From Kerstersia similis (lineage in GTDB: Bacteria; Pseudomonadota; Gammaproteobacteria; Burkholderiales; Burkholderiaceae_B): DNA of 64,000 bases. The stretch spans positions 4,734-68,733 of the forward strand of contig NZ_CBCSIQ010000023.1 of assembly GCF_965139615.1 (NCBI RefSeq), written 5' to 3'. This document shows positions 50,879-59,344 of the stretch, piece after piece (the first letter of the stretch is position 1; each line of letters opens with the position of its first letter). The notes beneath the pieces are model-generated. The model was not told where the DNA came from. It ran no database searches and worked only from the letters and a program-made list of their open reading frames with translations. The position numbers and the translations under genes were made by a program.

Positions 50879-52255
50879 ATGATGACTCCACACCCTAAAC
50901 TTTTAAGTGCCCGACAGCTGACTTTCATGGCCTTGGGCATGTCCATCGGCGTTGGACTGTTCCTGGGATCCGCCACGGCGATCAAAGCGGCCGGCCCCTC
51001 GGTGTTATTGGCCTATCTCGTTTGCGGCGGTGTCATTTTCCTGATCATGCGCGCGCTGGGCGAAATGACCGTACATCATCCGGTGACAGGTTCTTTTGCC
51101 GCGTATGCGCGTGAGTATCTGGGGCCGTATGCGGGTTATCTTTCGAGCTGGAATTACTGGATTCTGATGGTCGGGGTCGGCATTGCGGAATCCACGGCGG
51201 TCGGGGTCTATATGAAGGTCTGGTTCCCGGATGTACCGCAGTGGATCTGGGTGTTTTCTTCCATTGCCTCCATTTGCCTGCTGAATCTGATGGCTGTCAA
51301 AATCTTCGGCGAGACGGAGTTCTGGTTTGCGCTCATCAAGGTCGTGACCATCGTCGCCCTGATACTGGGTGGGCTGGGCATGATCATGATGGGGCTGGGC
51401 AATGGCGGCGTACCTATCGGCTGGTCCAATCTCTGGCAGCATGGCGGCTGGTTCCCCAATGGTTTCACTGGTGTGCTGCTGGCCTTGCCAGTGGTGGCCT
51501 ATTCCTTTGCCGGGGTGGAAATGATCGGTATTGCTGCGGCGGAAGCCGAGAACCCTGGTCGTACCATTCCACGAGCGGTCAATTCGGTGCTGTGGCGCAT
51601 CCTGCTGTTTTACGTGGCGGCGGTGGGAGTGATCCTGGCCATCTATCCGTGGAATGAATTGGGTACCCAAGGCAGCCCGTTCGTGATGACCTTCGAGAAA
51701 CTCGGGATCCGCGAGGCGGCAGGGATCATCAACTTTGTGGTGATTACAGCAGCACTGTCCAGTTTCAACTGCATTTTGTTCAGTGGTGCCCGCATTCTGA
51801 AAAGCCTGGCAGACAGCCACCAGGCACCTGCCGTGTTCCGTGCGGTGCGGCCCAATGGTGTTCCGGCGCTGGCAGTGCTGGCCACGGTGGTGTGCATGGG
51901 GTTGGGGGTGTTGTTGAATTATGTGGTGCCGGATGAGGCCTTTGGCTGGATGATGTCCATCCTGGCATTCAATGTGGTCTGGACCTGGGCCATGATCGTC
52001 CTGACCTGGATGGCCTTTCGCCGGCGCCAGCGCGCTCGGGGCGAACAATCAGCATTTGCCCTGCCGTTGCCGGGCGTGACACCCTACATCAGCCTGTTGT
52101 TCATCGGATTCGTGTTCTTCATGCTGGGCTATGGCGAAAGCTCGCGCGTTTCGCTATATGCCGGCGTATCCTGGATGGCGCTGATCAGTGTGGTGTATGT
52201 ATTGCGGGTGCGCCCCTTGACTCGGGCACGGGCGGCAGCGCGCGGGCAGGCATGA
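50879..52255 (+). CDS. Amino acid permease (APC/AAT family)
   Basis: 458 residues with 12 hydrophobic helices of the amino acid-polyamine-organocation superfamily. The N-terminal MALGMSIGVGLFLGSATAIKAAGPSVLL is the AAT signature (IGxGLF), and the central EMIGIAAAEAENPGRTIPRA is typical of the GabP/ProY/CycA group. The substrate is unknown, but the location next to dadA and the shared operator suggest uptake of a D-amino acid or related compound. The start at 50879 has a second ATG directly after it; no strong ribosome binding site is visible. Confidence 0.88.
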   Translation: MMTPHPKLLSARQLTFMALGMSIGVGLFLGSATAIKAAGPSVLLAYLVCGGVIFLIMRALGEMTVHHPVTGSFAAYAREYLGPYAGYLSSWNYWILMVGVGIAESTAVGVYMKVWFPDVPQWIWVFSSIASICLLNLMAVKIFGETEFWFALIKVVTIVALILGGLGMIMMGLGNGGVPIGWSNLWQHGGWFPNGFTGVLLALPVVAYSFAGVEMIGIAAAEAENPGRTIPRAVNSVLWRILLFYVAAVGVILAIYPWNELGTQGSPFVMTFEKLGIREAAGIINFVVITAALSSFNCILFSGARILKSLADSHQAPAVFRAVRPNGVPALAVLATVVCMGLGVLLNYVVPDEAFGWMMSILAFNVVWTWAMIVLTWMAFRRRQRARGEQSAFALPLPGVTPYISLLFIGFVFFMLGYGESSRVSLYAGVSWMALISVVYVLRVRPLTRARAAARGQA

Positions 52256-52323
52256 CCAGGAAGCCCCCTGTCGCAGGGTCGGGTGCCTGGGCATGCCGGT
52301 ACGCGGCATCGAAAGGGAAATGA

Positions 52324-52350
52324 AAATGGCCCTGCATTGCAGGGCCATTT
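52324..52350. terminator. Bidirectional terminator
   Basis: AAATGGCCCTGCA and TGCAGGGCCATTT form a near-perfect hairpin between the permease gene (+) and the ferritin gene (-), with AT-rich flanks on both sides. Confidence 0.75.
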
Positions 52351-52440
52351 CATCTTGCAAGCCGACCGGAGGCTTCAGGCGGATCGTGTCCGCCGTCACG
52401 CACGGCCGTCAGCGATATCGCCGCCGGCCGTTCATGGAAA

Positions 52441-52905
52441 TCAGATCTGCGACTGCTGGTAGTTTTCCAGGCCGATCTTCTCGATCAGATCAAGCTGGGT
52501 TTCAAGCCAGTAGGCGTGGTCTTCTTCCGTATCGCGCAGCTGCGCCAGGATGATGTCGCGGCTGACATAGTCATTATGCTTTTCGCACAGCGCCATCCCG
52601 TCTTTCAAGGCCTGGCGAACATGGTATTCCAGAGCCAGGTCGGCACGCAGCATCGACGGAACGTCGGTGCCGGGCGTGAAGGGGTCGGGACGCATGTCCG
52701 GCGTGCCGTCCAGCATCAGGATGCGGCGCAACAGCGCATCGGCGTGTTGCGTTTCCTCTTCCATCTCATGATTGATGCGCGTGTAGAGCTTGGTCAGGCC
52801 CAGGTCTTCATACATGCGCGAATGCAGGAAATACTGGTCGCGTGCGCTCAGTTCGCCGCGCAGCAGCTGTTTGAGGTATTCGACGACTTCGGGATGGCCT
52901 TTCAT
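52441..52905 (-). CDS. bfr: Bacterioferritin-family iron storage protein lacking the haem Met
   Basis: 154 residues of four-helix ferritin. The dinuclear iron ligands Glu18, Glu51, His54, Glu93, Glu127 and His130 are present. Position 52, the haem-axial Met of classical bacterioferritin, is Thr (HEMEEETQHAD). This matches the Pseudomonas aeruginosa FtnA-type subunit (HEMEEETQHADALLRRIL), which does not supply haem ligands by itself. The ATG at 52905 gives MKGHPEVVEYL. The preceding open frame is not used. Confidence 0.93.
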   Translation of the reverse strand: MKGHPEVVEYLKQLLRGELSARDQYFLHSRMYEDLGLTKLYTRINHEMEEETQHADALLRRILMLDGTPDMRPDPFTPGTDVPSMLRADLALEYHVRQALKDGMALCEKHNDYVSRDIILAQLRDTEEDHAYWLETQLDLIEKIGLENYQQSQI

Positions 52906-53001
52906 GATTGATAACACTCCGGTTCGGTAATGGGGCGCACTGCATGGCGCTGGTCGCCGGGTAAGGCGGCAGGCAACAGGCAGCGCAGCCAATGATCCGT
53001 C

Positions 53002-53907
53002 TTATAGCGCGTTTTCCGGGAAAACGCGTTTGACCATGTCGCGGATCAGATCGAGCATGGCCTGCTGGGTCAGTGTGCCGGTGCGTCGGGACGAGGTCGC
53101 GATGCACAGGGTGCTGGTCAGCGTCGGTTCGGTAATGGGCCTGGCATAGTAATCCCTGGGGCTGGCCGCTGAATTCAGCGCGTAGTGGGGCAGAATCGCC
53201 AGGCCGGCGCCATCTGCCACCAGATCCAGTATCGCCGGGACACCGTCGATTTCCAAGGCAATCCGCGGTTTGCGGCCGATGCTGGCCATGCGTGTTTCCA
53301 CCAGCGTGCGGATGGCGTTGGGCCGTGCCGGCAGAATCAGGGGCAGCTCCGCCACATGGGCCAGTTTGATGGCCTGCCCATGATGGCTGGGGTTGCCGTG
53401 GCCGATCAGAAACAGCGTTTCTTCCATCAACGGTTCAATTTCAACTTCTGCCGACGAGCTTGGATTGTAAAGCAGGGCGATATCCAGGCGGCCGCCTTGC
53501 AGCCATTCCTGCATCGGGATGGATAGCCCTTCGCTGATCGACAGCGCCGCATCAGGCAGGCGCTGGCGGAATTCGCGCGTCAGCGCCACGGTGAGCGAGC
53601 GGGCAATGCTGGGCGGCATGCCGAGCGCAACGCGCCCGGCCAGCGAGCCGCGCACGCGCCCCAGGTCTTCCTGGGCGCGCGCCACCTGGTGCAGAATGCC
53701 ACGGGCATGGTCCAGCAGCAGCCGGCCGGCCTCGGTCACGGTGACGCCGCGTCCATTGCGGGTCAGTAAATGCTGGCGCAACTCGACTTCGAGCAGGCGT
53801 ATCTGCCGGCTCAGCGCGGGTTGCGCTACGTCCAGAACGCTGGAAGCCCGGGTAAAACTGCCCAGTTCCGCGACATGAACGAAATATTCAAGTTGTTTCA
53901 GGTCCAT
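53002..53907 (-). CDS. LysR-family regulator, probable activator of the lig/pmd operon
   Basis: 301 residues. N-terminal helix-turn-helix (MDLKQLEYFVHVAELGSFTRASSVLDVAQPALS region) and a periplasmic-binding-like effector domain from about 90. It is divergently placed from the protocatechuate cleavage operon, the usual position for its activator. The effector would be a pathway aromatic or ring-cleavage product (inference). It begins about 95 bases upstream of the ferritin gene on the same strand. Confidence 0.9.
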   Translation of the reverse strand: MDLKQLEYFVHVAELGSFTRASSVLDVAQPALSRQIRLLEVELRQHLLTRNGRGVTVTEAGRLLLDHARGILHQVARAQEDLGRVRGSLAGRVALGMPPSIARSLTVALTREFRQRLPDAALSISEGLSIPMQEWLQGGRLDIALLYNPSSSAEVEIEPLMEETLFLIGHGNPSHHGQAIKLAHVAELPLILPARPNAIRTLVETRMASIGRKPRIALEIDGVPAILDLVADGAGLAILPHYALNSAASPRDYYARPITEPTLTSTLCIATSSRRTGTLTQQAMLDLIRDMVKRVFPENAL

Positions 53908-54216
53908 AGGAAGGATGGTCGGTCGGACAAATGCCGGAAATGGCTATTCAAAAGCTGGATGGATTCTCTTGAGTTATGCCCTAATGCTATATCTGATAGC
54001 GAGACCGCGTTCTAGCCAAGGGGGGGCACCGCCACCATAATAGACCAAGACCCAGACGGGAACCGCCTGCGTTGGTCAGGAACGCGCCGGCAGGTCTTCA
54101 GCACAGGCGGGCGCGTGCGCCAGAATATCCGGCGGCAGCCCGTTTTCCCGCGTGTTTCGGCGGCATTGTTGTCCTGAAAACGCGGCAGAACAATTCATTG
54201 TCACAGGAGATAAGCC
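53908..54216. other. Divergent control region of lysR and the lig operon
   Basis: 309 bases with no gene. It contains the dyad at 53986-54000 (listed separately) and an AGGAGA ribosome binding site directly before ligJ. I could not pick a convincing -35/-10 pair for the operon. Confidence 0.5.
53986..54000. promoter_or_regulatory. Possible LysR-type operator
   Basis: GCTAT-ATCTG-ATAGC is a perfect 5-base-arm dyad with a 5-base spacer, a size normal for LysR boxes. It is about 80 bases upstream of the lysR start and about 220 bases upstream of ligJ. The long distance to ligJ lowers confidence that this is the activating site. Confidence 0.4.
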
Positions 54217-55242
54217 ATGATCATCGACTGCCACGGTCACTATACTACCGCGCCCAAGGCGTTGGCTGATTGGCGTGAACAGCAGATCGCCAACCTGAAT
54301 ACGCCGGAACTGGGCCCCAAAGCCAGTGACTTGCACATCAGCGATGACGAACTGCGCGACAGCATCGAGAAAAACCAGCTGGCGAAGATGAAGGAGCGTG
54401 GCTCCGATCTGACGATTTTCTCGCCGCGTGCCAGTTTCATGGCGCATCATATCGGTGATTTCAATACCAGCGCTACCTGGGCCGCCATCTGCAACGAACT
54501 GTGCTACCGTGTGTCGCAATTGTTCCCGGAGCATTTCGTCGGCGCTGCCATGCTGCCGCAATCACCGGGTGTCGATCCCGCCACCAGCATTCCCGAACTG
54601 GAAAAAACGGTCAAGGAATACGGCTTTGTCGGCATCAACCTGAATCCCGATCCGTCCGGTGGCCATTGGACCTCCCCGCCGCTATCCGATCGCCAGTGGT
54701 ATCCCATCTATGAAAAGATGGTCGAGTACGACATTCCGGCGATGATCCACGTCAGCACCAGCTGCAACGCGTGTTTCCATACCACCGGCGCGCATTACCT
54801 GAATGCCGACACCACTGCTTTCATGCAATGCCTGACCAGCGACCTGTTCAAGGATTTCCCGACGCTGAAATTCCTGATCCCGCACGGCGGCGGTGCTGTG
54901 CCCTACCATTGGGGACGTTTCCGTGGTCTGGCGCAAGAGTTGAAAAAGCCCGACCTGCGCGAGCATCTGCTGAAGAACATCTTCTTCGATACCTGCGTCT
55001 ATCACCAGCCCGGCATTGATCTGCTGACCAACGTCATTCCGGTGGACAATATTCTGTTTGCTTCCGAAATGATCGGCGCCGTGCGTGGCGTGGATCCGCT
55101 GACCGGCCATTATTACGACGATACCAAGCGCTATATCGAAGCCGCCGAACTGACCGCTGACGAGCGCTACAAGATTTACGAAGGCAATGCCCGTCGCGTG
55201 TTCTCCCGTCTCGACCAGCAACTCAAGGCCAAGGGCCTGTAA
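54217..55242 (+). CDS. ligJ: 4-oxalomesaconate hydratase
   Basis: 341-residue amidohydrolase-fold enzyme that adds water to 4-oxalomesaconate, giving 4-carboxy-4-hydroxy-2-oxoadipate. The Zn ligands known for LigJ are all at their published positions: His6 and His8 (CHGH), His178 (IHVS), His223 (PHGGG) and Glu284 (ASEM). AGGAGA lies just before the ATG. First gene of the protocatechuate 4,5-cleavage operon, equivalent to pmdE of Comamonas. The upstream isomerase (LigU/PmdU) that makes its keto substrate is not in this cluster. Confidence 0.95.
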   Translation: MIIDCHGHYTTAPKALADWREQQIANLNTPELGPKASDLHISDDELRDSIEKNQLAKMKERGSDLTIFSPRASFMAHHIGDFNTSATWAAICNELCYRVSQLFPEHFVGAAMLPQSPGVDPATSIPELEKTVKEYGFVGINLNPDPSGGHWTSPPLSDRQWYPIYEKMVEYDIPAMIHVSTSCNACFHTTGAHYLNADTTAFMQCLTSDLFKDFPTLKFLIPHGGGAVPYHWGRFRGLAQELKKPDLREHLLKNIFFDTCVYHQPGIDLLTNVIPVDNILFASEMIGAVRGVDPLTGHYYDDTKRYIEAAELTADERYKIYEGNARRVFSRLDQQLKAKGL

Positions 55243-55263
55243 GCCGTCAAAAGGAATATTGCA

Positions 55264-55953
55264 ATGAGCCTGAATAATCTCGGAGTGGTTTACCGCAACA
55301 TCCAGCGCGCCGACCGCGAAGCCGTGGAACGCCTGTCGAAGTTCGGTTCCGCCACTGTGCATGAAGCCATGGGCCGTGTCGGTCTGATGAAGCCCTATCT
55401 GCGCCCGATCTTCACTGGCGCCAAGGCGACCGGTACTGCCGTGACGGTGCTGCTGCAGCCGGGCGACAACTGGATGTTCCACGTGGCGGCAGAACAGATC
55501 CGCCCAGGCGACATCGTCGTGGCGGCGGTGACGGCGGAATCGACCGACGGTTTCTTCGGCGACCTGCTGGCAACGTCCTTCCGTGCCCAGGGCGCAGTCG
55601 GTTTGGTGATCGACGGCGGCGTGCGCGATGTGCGTGACCTGACGGAGATGAACTTCCCTGTGTTTTCCAAGGCCATCAGCGCCAAGGGTACCGTCAAGGC
55701 AACGCTGGGTTCGGTCAATATCCCGGTGGTATGCGCCGGCGCGCTGGTCAATCCCGGTGATGTCGTGGTGGCGGATGACGATGGTGTGGTCGTGGTGCCG
55801 GCTGCGATCGCCGGCCTGGTGGCCGATGCCGCCCAGAAGCGCGAAGCCAACGAAACCGAAAAGCGTGCCAAGCTGGCCAGCGGCGTGCTGGGCCTGGACA
55901 TGTACAAAATGCGTGATGATCTGGCTGCGGCCGGGCTGAAATATTTCGACTGA
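55264..55953 (+). CDS. ligK: 4-carboxy-4-hydroxy-2-oxoadipate aldolase
   Basis: 229 residues of the RraA-like, class II HMG/CHA aldolase fold. It cleaves 4-carboxy-4-hydroxy-2-oxoadipate to pyruvate and oxaloacetate, the last step of the pathway. The catalytic Arg121/Asp122 pair is in DGGVRDVRD and the substrate/metal loop is FFGDLLATS. It begins 21 bases after ligJ and 13 bases before ligI. This is the pmdF position in the Comamonas order. Confidence 0.95.
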   Translation: MSLNNLGVVYRNIQRADREAVERLSKFGSATVHEAMGRVGLMKPYLRPIFTGAKATGTAVTVLLQPGDNWMFHVAAEQIRPGDIVVAAVTAESTDGFFGDLLATSFRAQGAVGLVIDGGVRDVRDLTEMNFPVFSKAISAKGTVKATLGSVNIPVVCAGALVNPGDVVVADDDGVVVVPAAIAGLVADAAQKREANETEKRAKLASGVLGLDMYKMRDDLAAAGLKYFD

Positions 55954-55966
55954 GGAACACGGCATC

Positions 55967-56890
55967 ATGGCAGCATTTGAAAAGACTCCCGGCTGGCTGG
56001 ATTGGTATGCCAACCCGAGCAAGCCCCGTTTCCAGGTACCTGCCGGCGCCGTGGATGCGCATTGCCACGTATTTGGCCCTGGCGACCAGTTCCCGTTTGC
56101 GCCCGAACGCAAATACACGCCTTGCGATGCTTCCAAGGATCAGCTGTTTGCGCTGCGCGACCATTTGGGCTTCGATAAGAACGTGATTGTGCAGGCGACC
56201 TGCCATGGTGCGGATAATCGCGCAATGGTCGATGCCTTGAAAGCTTCCGATGGGCGCGCCCGTGGCATTGCAACGGTGCGTCGCAGCATCACCGACGAAG
56301 AGCTCAAGGAACTGCATGACGCAGGGGTGCGCGGCGTGCGTTTCAATTTCGTCAAGCGTCTGGTGGATTTCACGCCCAAAGACGAATTGATGGAAATCGC
56401 CAGTCGCATCGCGCCGCTGGGCTGGCATGTCGTGATTTATTTCGAAGCCGTGGACCTGCCCGAGTTGTGGGATTTCTTCACCAGCCTGCCGACCACGGTG
56501 GTGGTGGACCATATGGGTCGTCCGGATGTGACCCAACCGGTTGACGGCCCGGAATTCGAACTGTTCGTGAAGTTCATGCGCGAAAATCCGAATGTCTGGA
56601 GCAAGGTAAGCTGCCCGGAACGCCTGAGCCATACCGGCCCGCGCGCGCTGGGCGGCGAGCAGAACGCCTACCGGGATGTCGTGCCGTTTGCACGTCGTAT
56701 CGTGGAAACTTTCCCGGATCGCGTGCTCTGGGGCACCGACTGGCCGCACCCGAACCTGAAGGATCACATGCCGGATGATGGCCTGCTGGTCGATTTCATC
56801 CCGCATATTGCTCCGACGGCCGATCTGCAGCGCAAGCTGCTGGTCGATAATCCCACCCGACTTTATTGGGGAGAATCGCATGTCGCTTGA
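55967..56890 (+). CDS. ligI: 2-pyrone-4,6-dicarboxylate hydrolase
   Basis: 307-residue amidohydrolase-superfamily enzyme opening 2-pyrone-4,6-dicarboxylate to 4-oxalomesaconate. The metal-independent active-site residues are visible: His32 and His34 in AHCHVF, and the catalytic Asp258 in WGTDWPHPN. Its end overlaps the ligA start by 11 bases, so translation is coupled. This is the pmdD position. Confidence 0.95.
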   Translation: MAAFEKTPGWLDWYANPSKPRFQVPAGAVDAHCHVFGPGDQFPFAPERKYTPCDASKDQLFALRDHLGFDKNVIVQATCHGADNRAMVDALKASDGRARGIATVRRSITDEELKELHDAGVRGVRFNFVKRLVDFTPKDELMEIASRIAPLGWHVVIYFEAVDLPELWDFFTSLPTTVVVDHMGRPDVTQPVDGPEFELFVKFMRENPNVWSKVSCPERLSHTGPRALGGEQNAYRDVVPFARRIVETFPDRVLWGTDWPHPNLKDHMPDDGLLVDFIPHIAPTADLQRKLLVDNPTRLYWGESHVA

Positions 56891-57269
56891 AAAACCGTAT
56901 TCCAACGTACCCGGCACGACGATTTTCGACGCCGATCAATCGCGCAAAGGCTACTGGTTGAACCAGTTCTGCATGTCGCTGATGAAGGCCGAAAACCGTG
57001 AACGCTTCAAAGCCAATGAGCGTGCCTACCTGGACGAGTGGGACATGAGCGAAGAGCAGAAGCAGGCTGTGCTCGATCGTGACCTGAACCGCTGCATCGC
57101 CCTGGGCGGCAATATCTACTTTCTCGCCAAGATCGGCGCCACCGACGGCAAATCGTTCCAGCAGATGGCTGGCAGCATGACCGGCATGACCGAGGCAGAA
57201 TATCGCGACATGATGCTCAACGGTGGCCGTTCCGTCGAAGGCAACCGCTACATCGGAGAACAGAAATAA
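56880..57269 (+). CDS. ligA: Protocatechuate 4,5-dioxygenase alpha subunit
   Basis: 129 residues, all-helical small subunit that caps the active site of LigB. It begins MSLEKPYSNVPGTTIFDADQ and ends in NRYIGEQK, with the typical RGYxLNxFCMSLMKxENR-like stretch (here KGYWLNQFCMSLMKAENR). It overlaps ligI by 11 bases and ligB by one base (TAATG), so all three are coupled. Equivalent to pmdA. Confidence 0.95.
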   Translation: MSLEKPYSNVPGTTIFDADQSRKGYWLNQFCMSLMKAENRERFKANERAYLDEWDMSEEQKQAVLDRDLNRCIALGGNIYFLAKIGATDGKSFQQMAGSMTGMTEAEYRDMMLNGGRSVEGNRYIGEQK

Positions 57270-58123
57270 TGGCCAAGATCACTGCCAGCGTTTATACCTC
57301 GCACGTTCCTGCCATCGGCGCGGCGCTCGATCTGGGCAAGCAGAACGAGGATTATTGGAAGCCGGTGTTTGCCGGCTACGATTTCGGCAAGGAATGGATC
57401 AAGCAGAACAAGCCGGACGTCGTGTTCCTGGTCTATAACGATCACGCCACCGCGTTCAGCCTGGATTTGATTCCTACGTTTGCCATCGGCACCGGGCCGT
57501 TCTATCCGCCCGCCGACGAAGGCTGGGGCCCGCGCCCCGTGCCGCCGGTAATCGGCCATCCGGAGCTGGCTGGGCACATTGCGCAATCGGTGATCCAGGA
57601 AGACTTTGACCTGACCATCGTGAACAAGATGGATGTGGATCATGGCCTGACCGTGCCGCTGTCGCTGATGTTCGGCGAGCCGGAAGCATGGCCGTGCGCG
57701 GTGATCCCGTTCGCGGTGAACGTGGTGCAGTATCCGGTGCCTTCGGGACGCCGTTGCTTTGAGCTGGGCAAGGCCATCCGTCGCGCAGTGGAATCCTTCG
57801 ACAAGGATTTGAATGTGCAGATCTGGGGCACGGGCGGCATGAGCCACCAGCTGCAAGGCCCGCGTGCCGGCCTGATCAACCGCGAATGGGACAACAAGTT
57901 CCTGGATCGCCTGATCGCCAATCCGGACAGCCTTTCCCAGGTGTCGCATATTGAATACGTGCGCGAAGCCGGCTCGGAAGGGATCGAACTGGTGATGTGG
58001 CTGATCGCGCGCGGTGCGATGGCGGATGCCGTCGGTGGCGAAGCGCCTACCGTCGCGCAGCGTTTCTACCATGTGCCTGCGTCGAACACGGCGGTAGGCC
58101 ACCTGATTCTGGAGGACAATTGA
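57269..58123 (+). CDS. ligB: Protocatechuate 4,5-dioxygenase beta subunit
   Basis: 284-residue catalytic subunit of the type II extradiol dioxygenase LigAB, which opens protocatechuate between C4 and C5 to 4-carboxy-2-hydroxymuconate-6-semialdehyde. The Fe(II) ligands His12 (TSHVP), His59 (NDHAT) and Glu240 (GIELVMW) and the catalytic base His193 (GMSHQL) are all present, within two residues of their numbering in Sphingobium LigB. It overlaps ligA and ligC by one base each. Confidence 0.97.
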   Translation: MAKITASVYTSHVPAIGAALDLGKQNEDYWKPVFAGYDFGKEWIKQNKPDVVFLVYNDHATAFSLDLIPTFAIGTGPFYPPADEGWGPRPVPPVIGHPELAGHIAQSVIQEDFDLTIVNKMDVDHGLTVPLSLMFGEPEAWPCAVIPFAVNVVQYPVPSGRRCFELGKAIRRAVESFDKDLNVQIWGTGGMSHQLQGPRAGLINREWDNKFLDRLIANPDSLSQVSHIEYVREAGSEGIELVMWLIARGAMADAVGGEAPTVAQRFYHVPASNTAVGHLILEDN

Positions 58124-59082
58124 TGAGCAAGACAATCAAGGTCGCCCTGGCGGGCGCCGGCGCATTCGGTATCAAACACCTGGATGGAATCAAGAATATC
58201 GACGGCGTTGAAGTCATTTCGCTGGTCGGCCGTGAGCTGGACAAGATCCAGGAAGTCGCTGCCAAATATGGGGTGGGGCATGTCACCACCGACCTGGCGG
58301 AAAGCCTGGCCCTGCCTGAGCTGGATGCCGTCATTCTGTGCACGCCGACGCAGATGCACGCTGCGCAGGCCGCTCAGGCCCTGAAGGCTGGCAAGCACGT
58401 GCAAGTGGAAATTCCGCTGGCCGATAGCCTGGAAGGTGCGCGCGAAGTGGCGCGACTGCAAAAGGAAACCGGCCTGGTCGCAATGGTCGGCCATACGCGC
58501 CGCTTCAACCCCAGCCACCAGTACGTGCACAAGCAGATTGAAAAGGGTGATTTCCACGTTCAGCAGATGGATGTGCAGACCTATTTCTTCCGCCGCACCA
58601 ATACCAATGCGCTGGGCCAGCCGCGCAGCTGGACCGACCACCTGCTGTGGCACCATGCCGCTCATACGGTGGATCTGTTCGCCTATCAGGCCGGCAGGAT
58701 CGTACAGGCACATGCCATGCAAGGCCCGATTCACCCGGATCTGGGCATTGCGATGGATATGTCCATCCAGCTCAAGAGCGAAACCGGCGCCATTTGCACG
58801 CTGAGCCTGAGCTTCAATAACAACGGCCCGCTGGGAACCTTCTTCCGTTATATCGGTGACACCGAGACCTACATCGCCCGTTACGATGATCTGGTCAATG
58901 GCCGCGACGAGAAGATCGACGTGTCCAATGTCGATGTGTCGATGAATGGTATCGAACTGCAGGATCGTGAATTCTTCGCCGCGATCCGCGAAGGCCGCGA
59001 GCCGAACTCCAGCGTCGCGCAGGTGCTGCCGTGCTACGAAGTGCTGCATCAGTTGGAGCAGCAACTGGCACGCGACAACTGA
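58123..59082 (+). CDS. ligC: 4-carboxy-2-hydroxymuconate-6-semialdehyde dehydrogenase
   Basis: 319-residue Gfo/Idh/MocA-family dehydrogenase that oxidises the LigAB product (as its hemiacetal) to 2-pyrone-4,6-dicarboxylate with NAD(P)+. The N-terminal Rossmann motif is ALAGAGAFGIKH and the C-terminal half holds the typical beta sheet with HTRRFNPSHQY and WHHAAHTVDLF. Its ATG overlaps the ligB stop by one base (TGATG). Last gene of the operon; a hairpin lies about 45 bases after its stop. Confidence 0.95.
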   Translation: MSKTIKVALAGAGAFGIKHLDGIKNIDGVEVISLVGRELDKIQEVAAKYGVGHVTTDLAESLALPELDAVILCTPTQMHAAQAAQALKAGKHVQVEIPLADSLEGAREVARLQKETGLVAMVGHTRRFNPSHQYVHKQIEKGDFHVQQMDVQTYFFRRTNTNALGQPRSWTDHLLWHHAAHTVDLFAYQAGRIVQAHAMQGPIHPDLGIAMDMSIQLKSETGAICTLSLSFNNNGPLGTFFRYIGDTETYIARYDDLVNGRDEKIDVSNVDVSMNGIELQDREFFAAIREGREPNSSVAQVLPCYEVLHQLEQQLARDN

Positions 59083-59127
59083 GCGCCGGGCAGGGCAGGT
59101 GGCAGTCGCCCTTGTCCAGATCCGCAG

Positions 59128-59156
59128 CCGGCAGGCCAGGTTCTTGTGCCTGCCGG
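59128..59156 (+). terminator. Hairpin after the lig operon
   Basis: CCGGCAGGC (59128-59136) pairs with GCCTGCCGG (59148-59156), 11-base loop, no T-run. A plausible end of the operon. Confidence 0.4.
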
Positions 59157-59344
59157 TGTCATGGCCTTGCCATCGGGCACATCGTGCCGCAGATGGCCGG
59201 GCCATTTTCTTTGTACGATAGCGTTTTGTCGGCGCGCTGCCGGATGTGGCAGTGCTGCGGCGGCAAGCAGCGCAAAGGCGACGAGGGCCAGCCGTGTGGA
59301 GACTCCCGCTGCAGCCCCGTGCGCCATGAATGGAGCATCCCACC

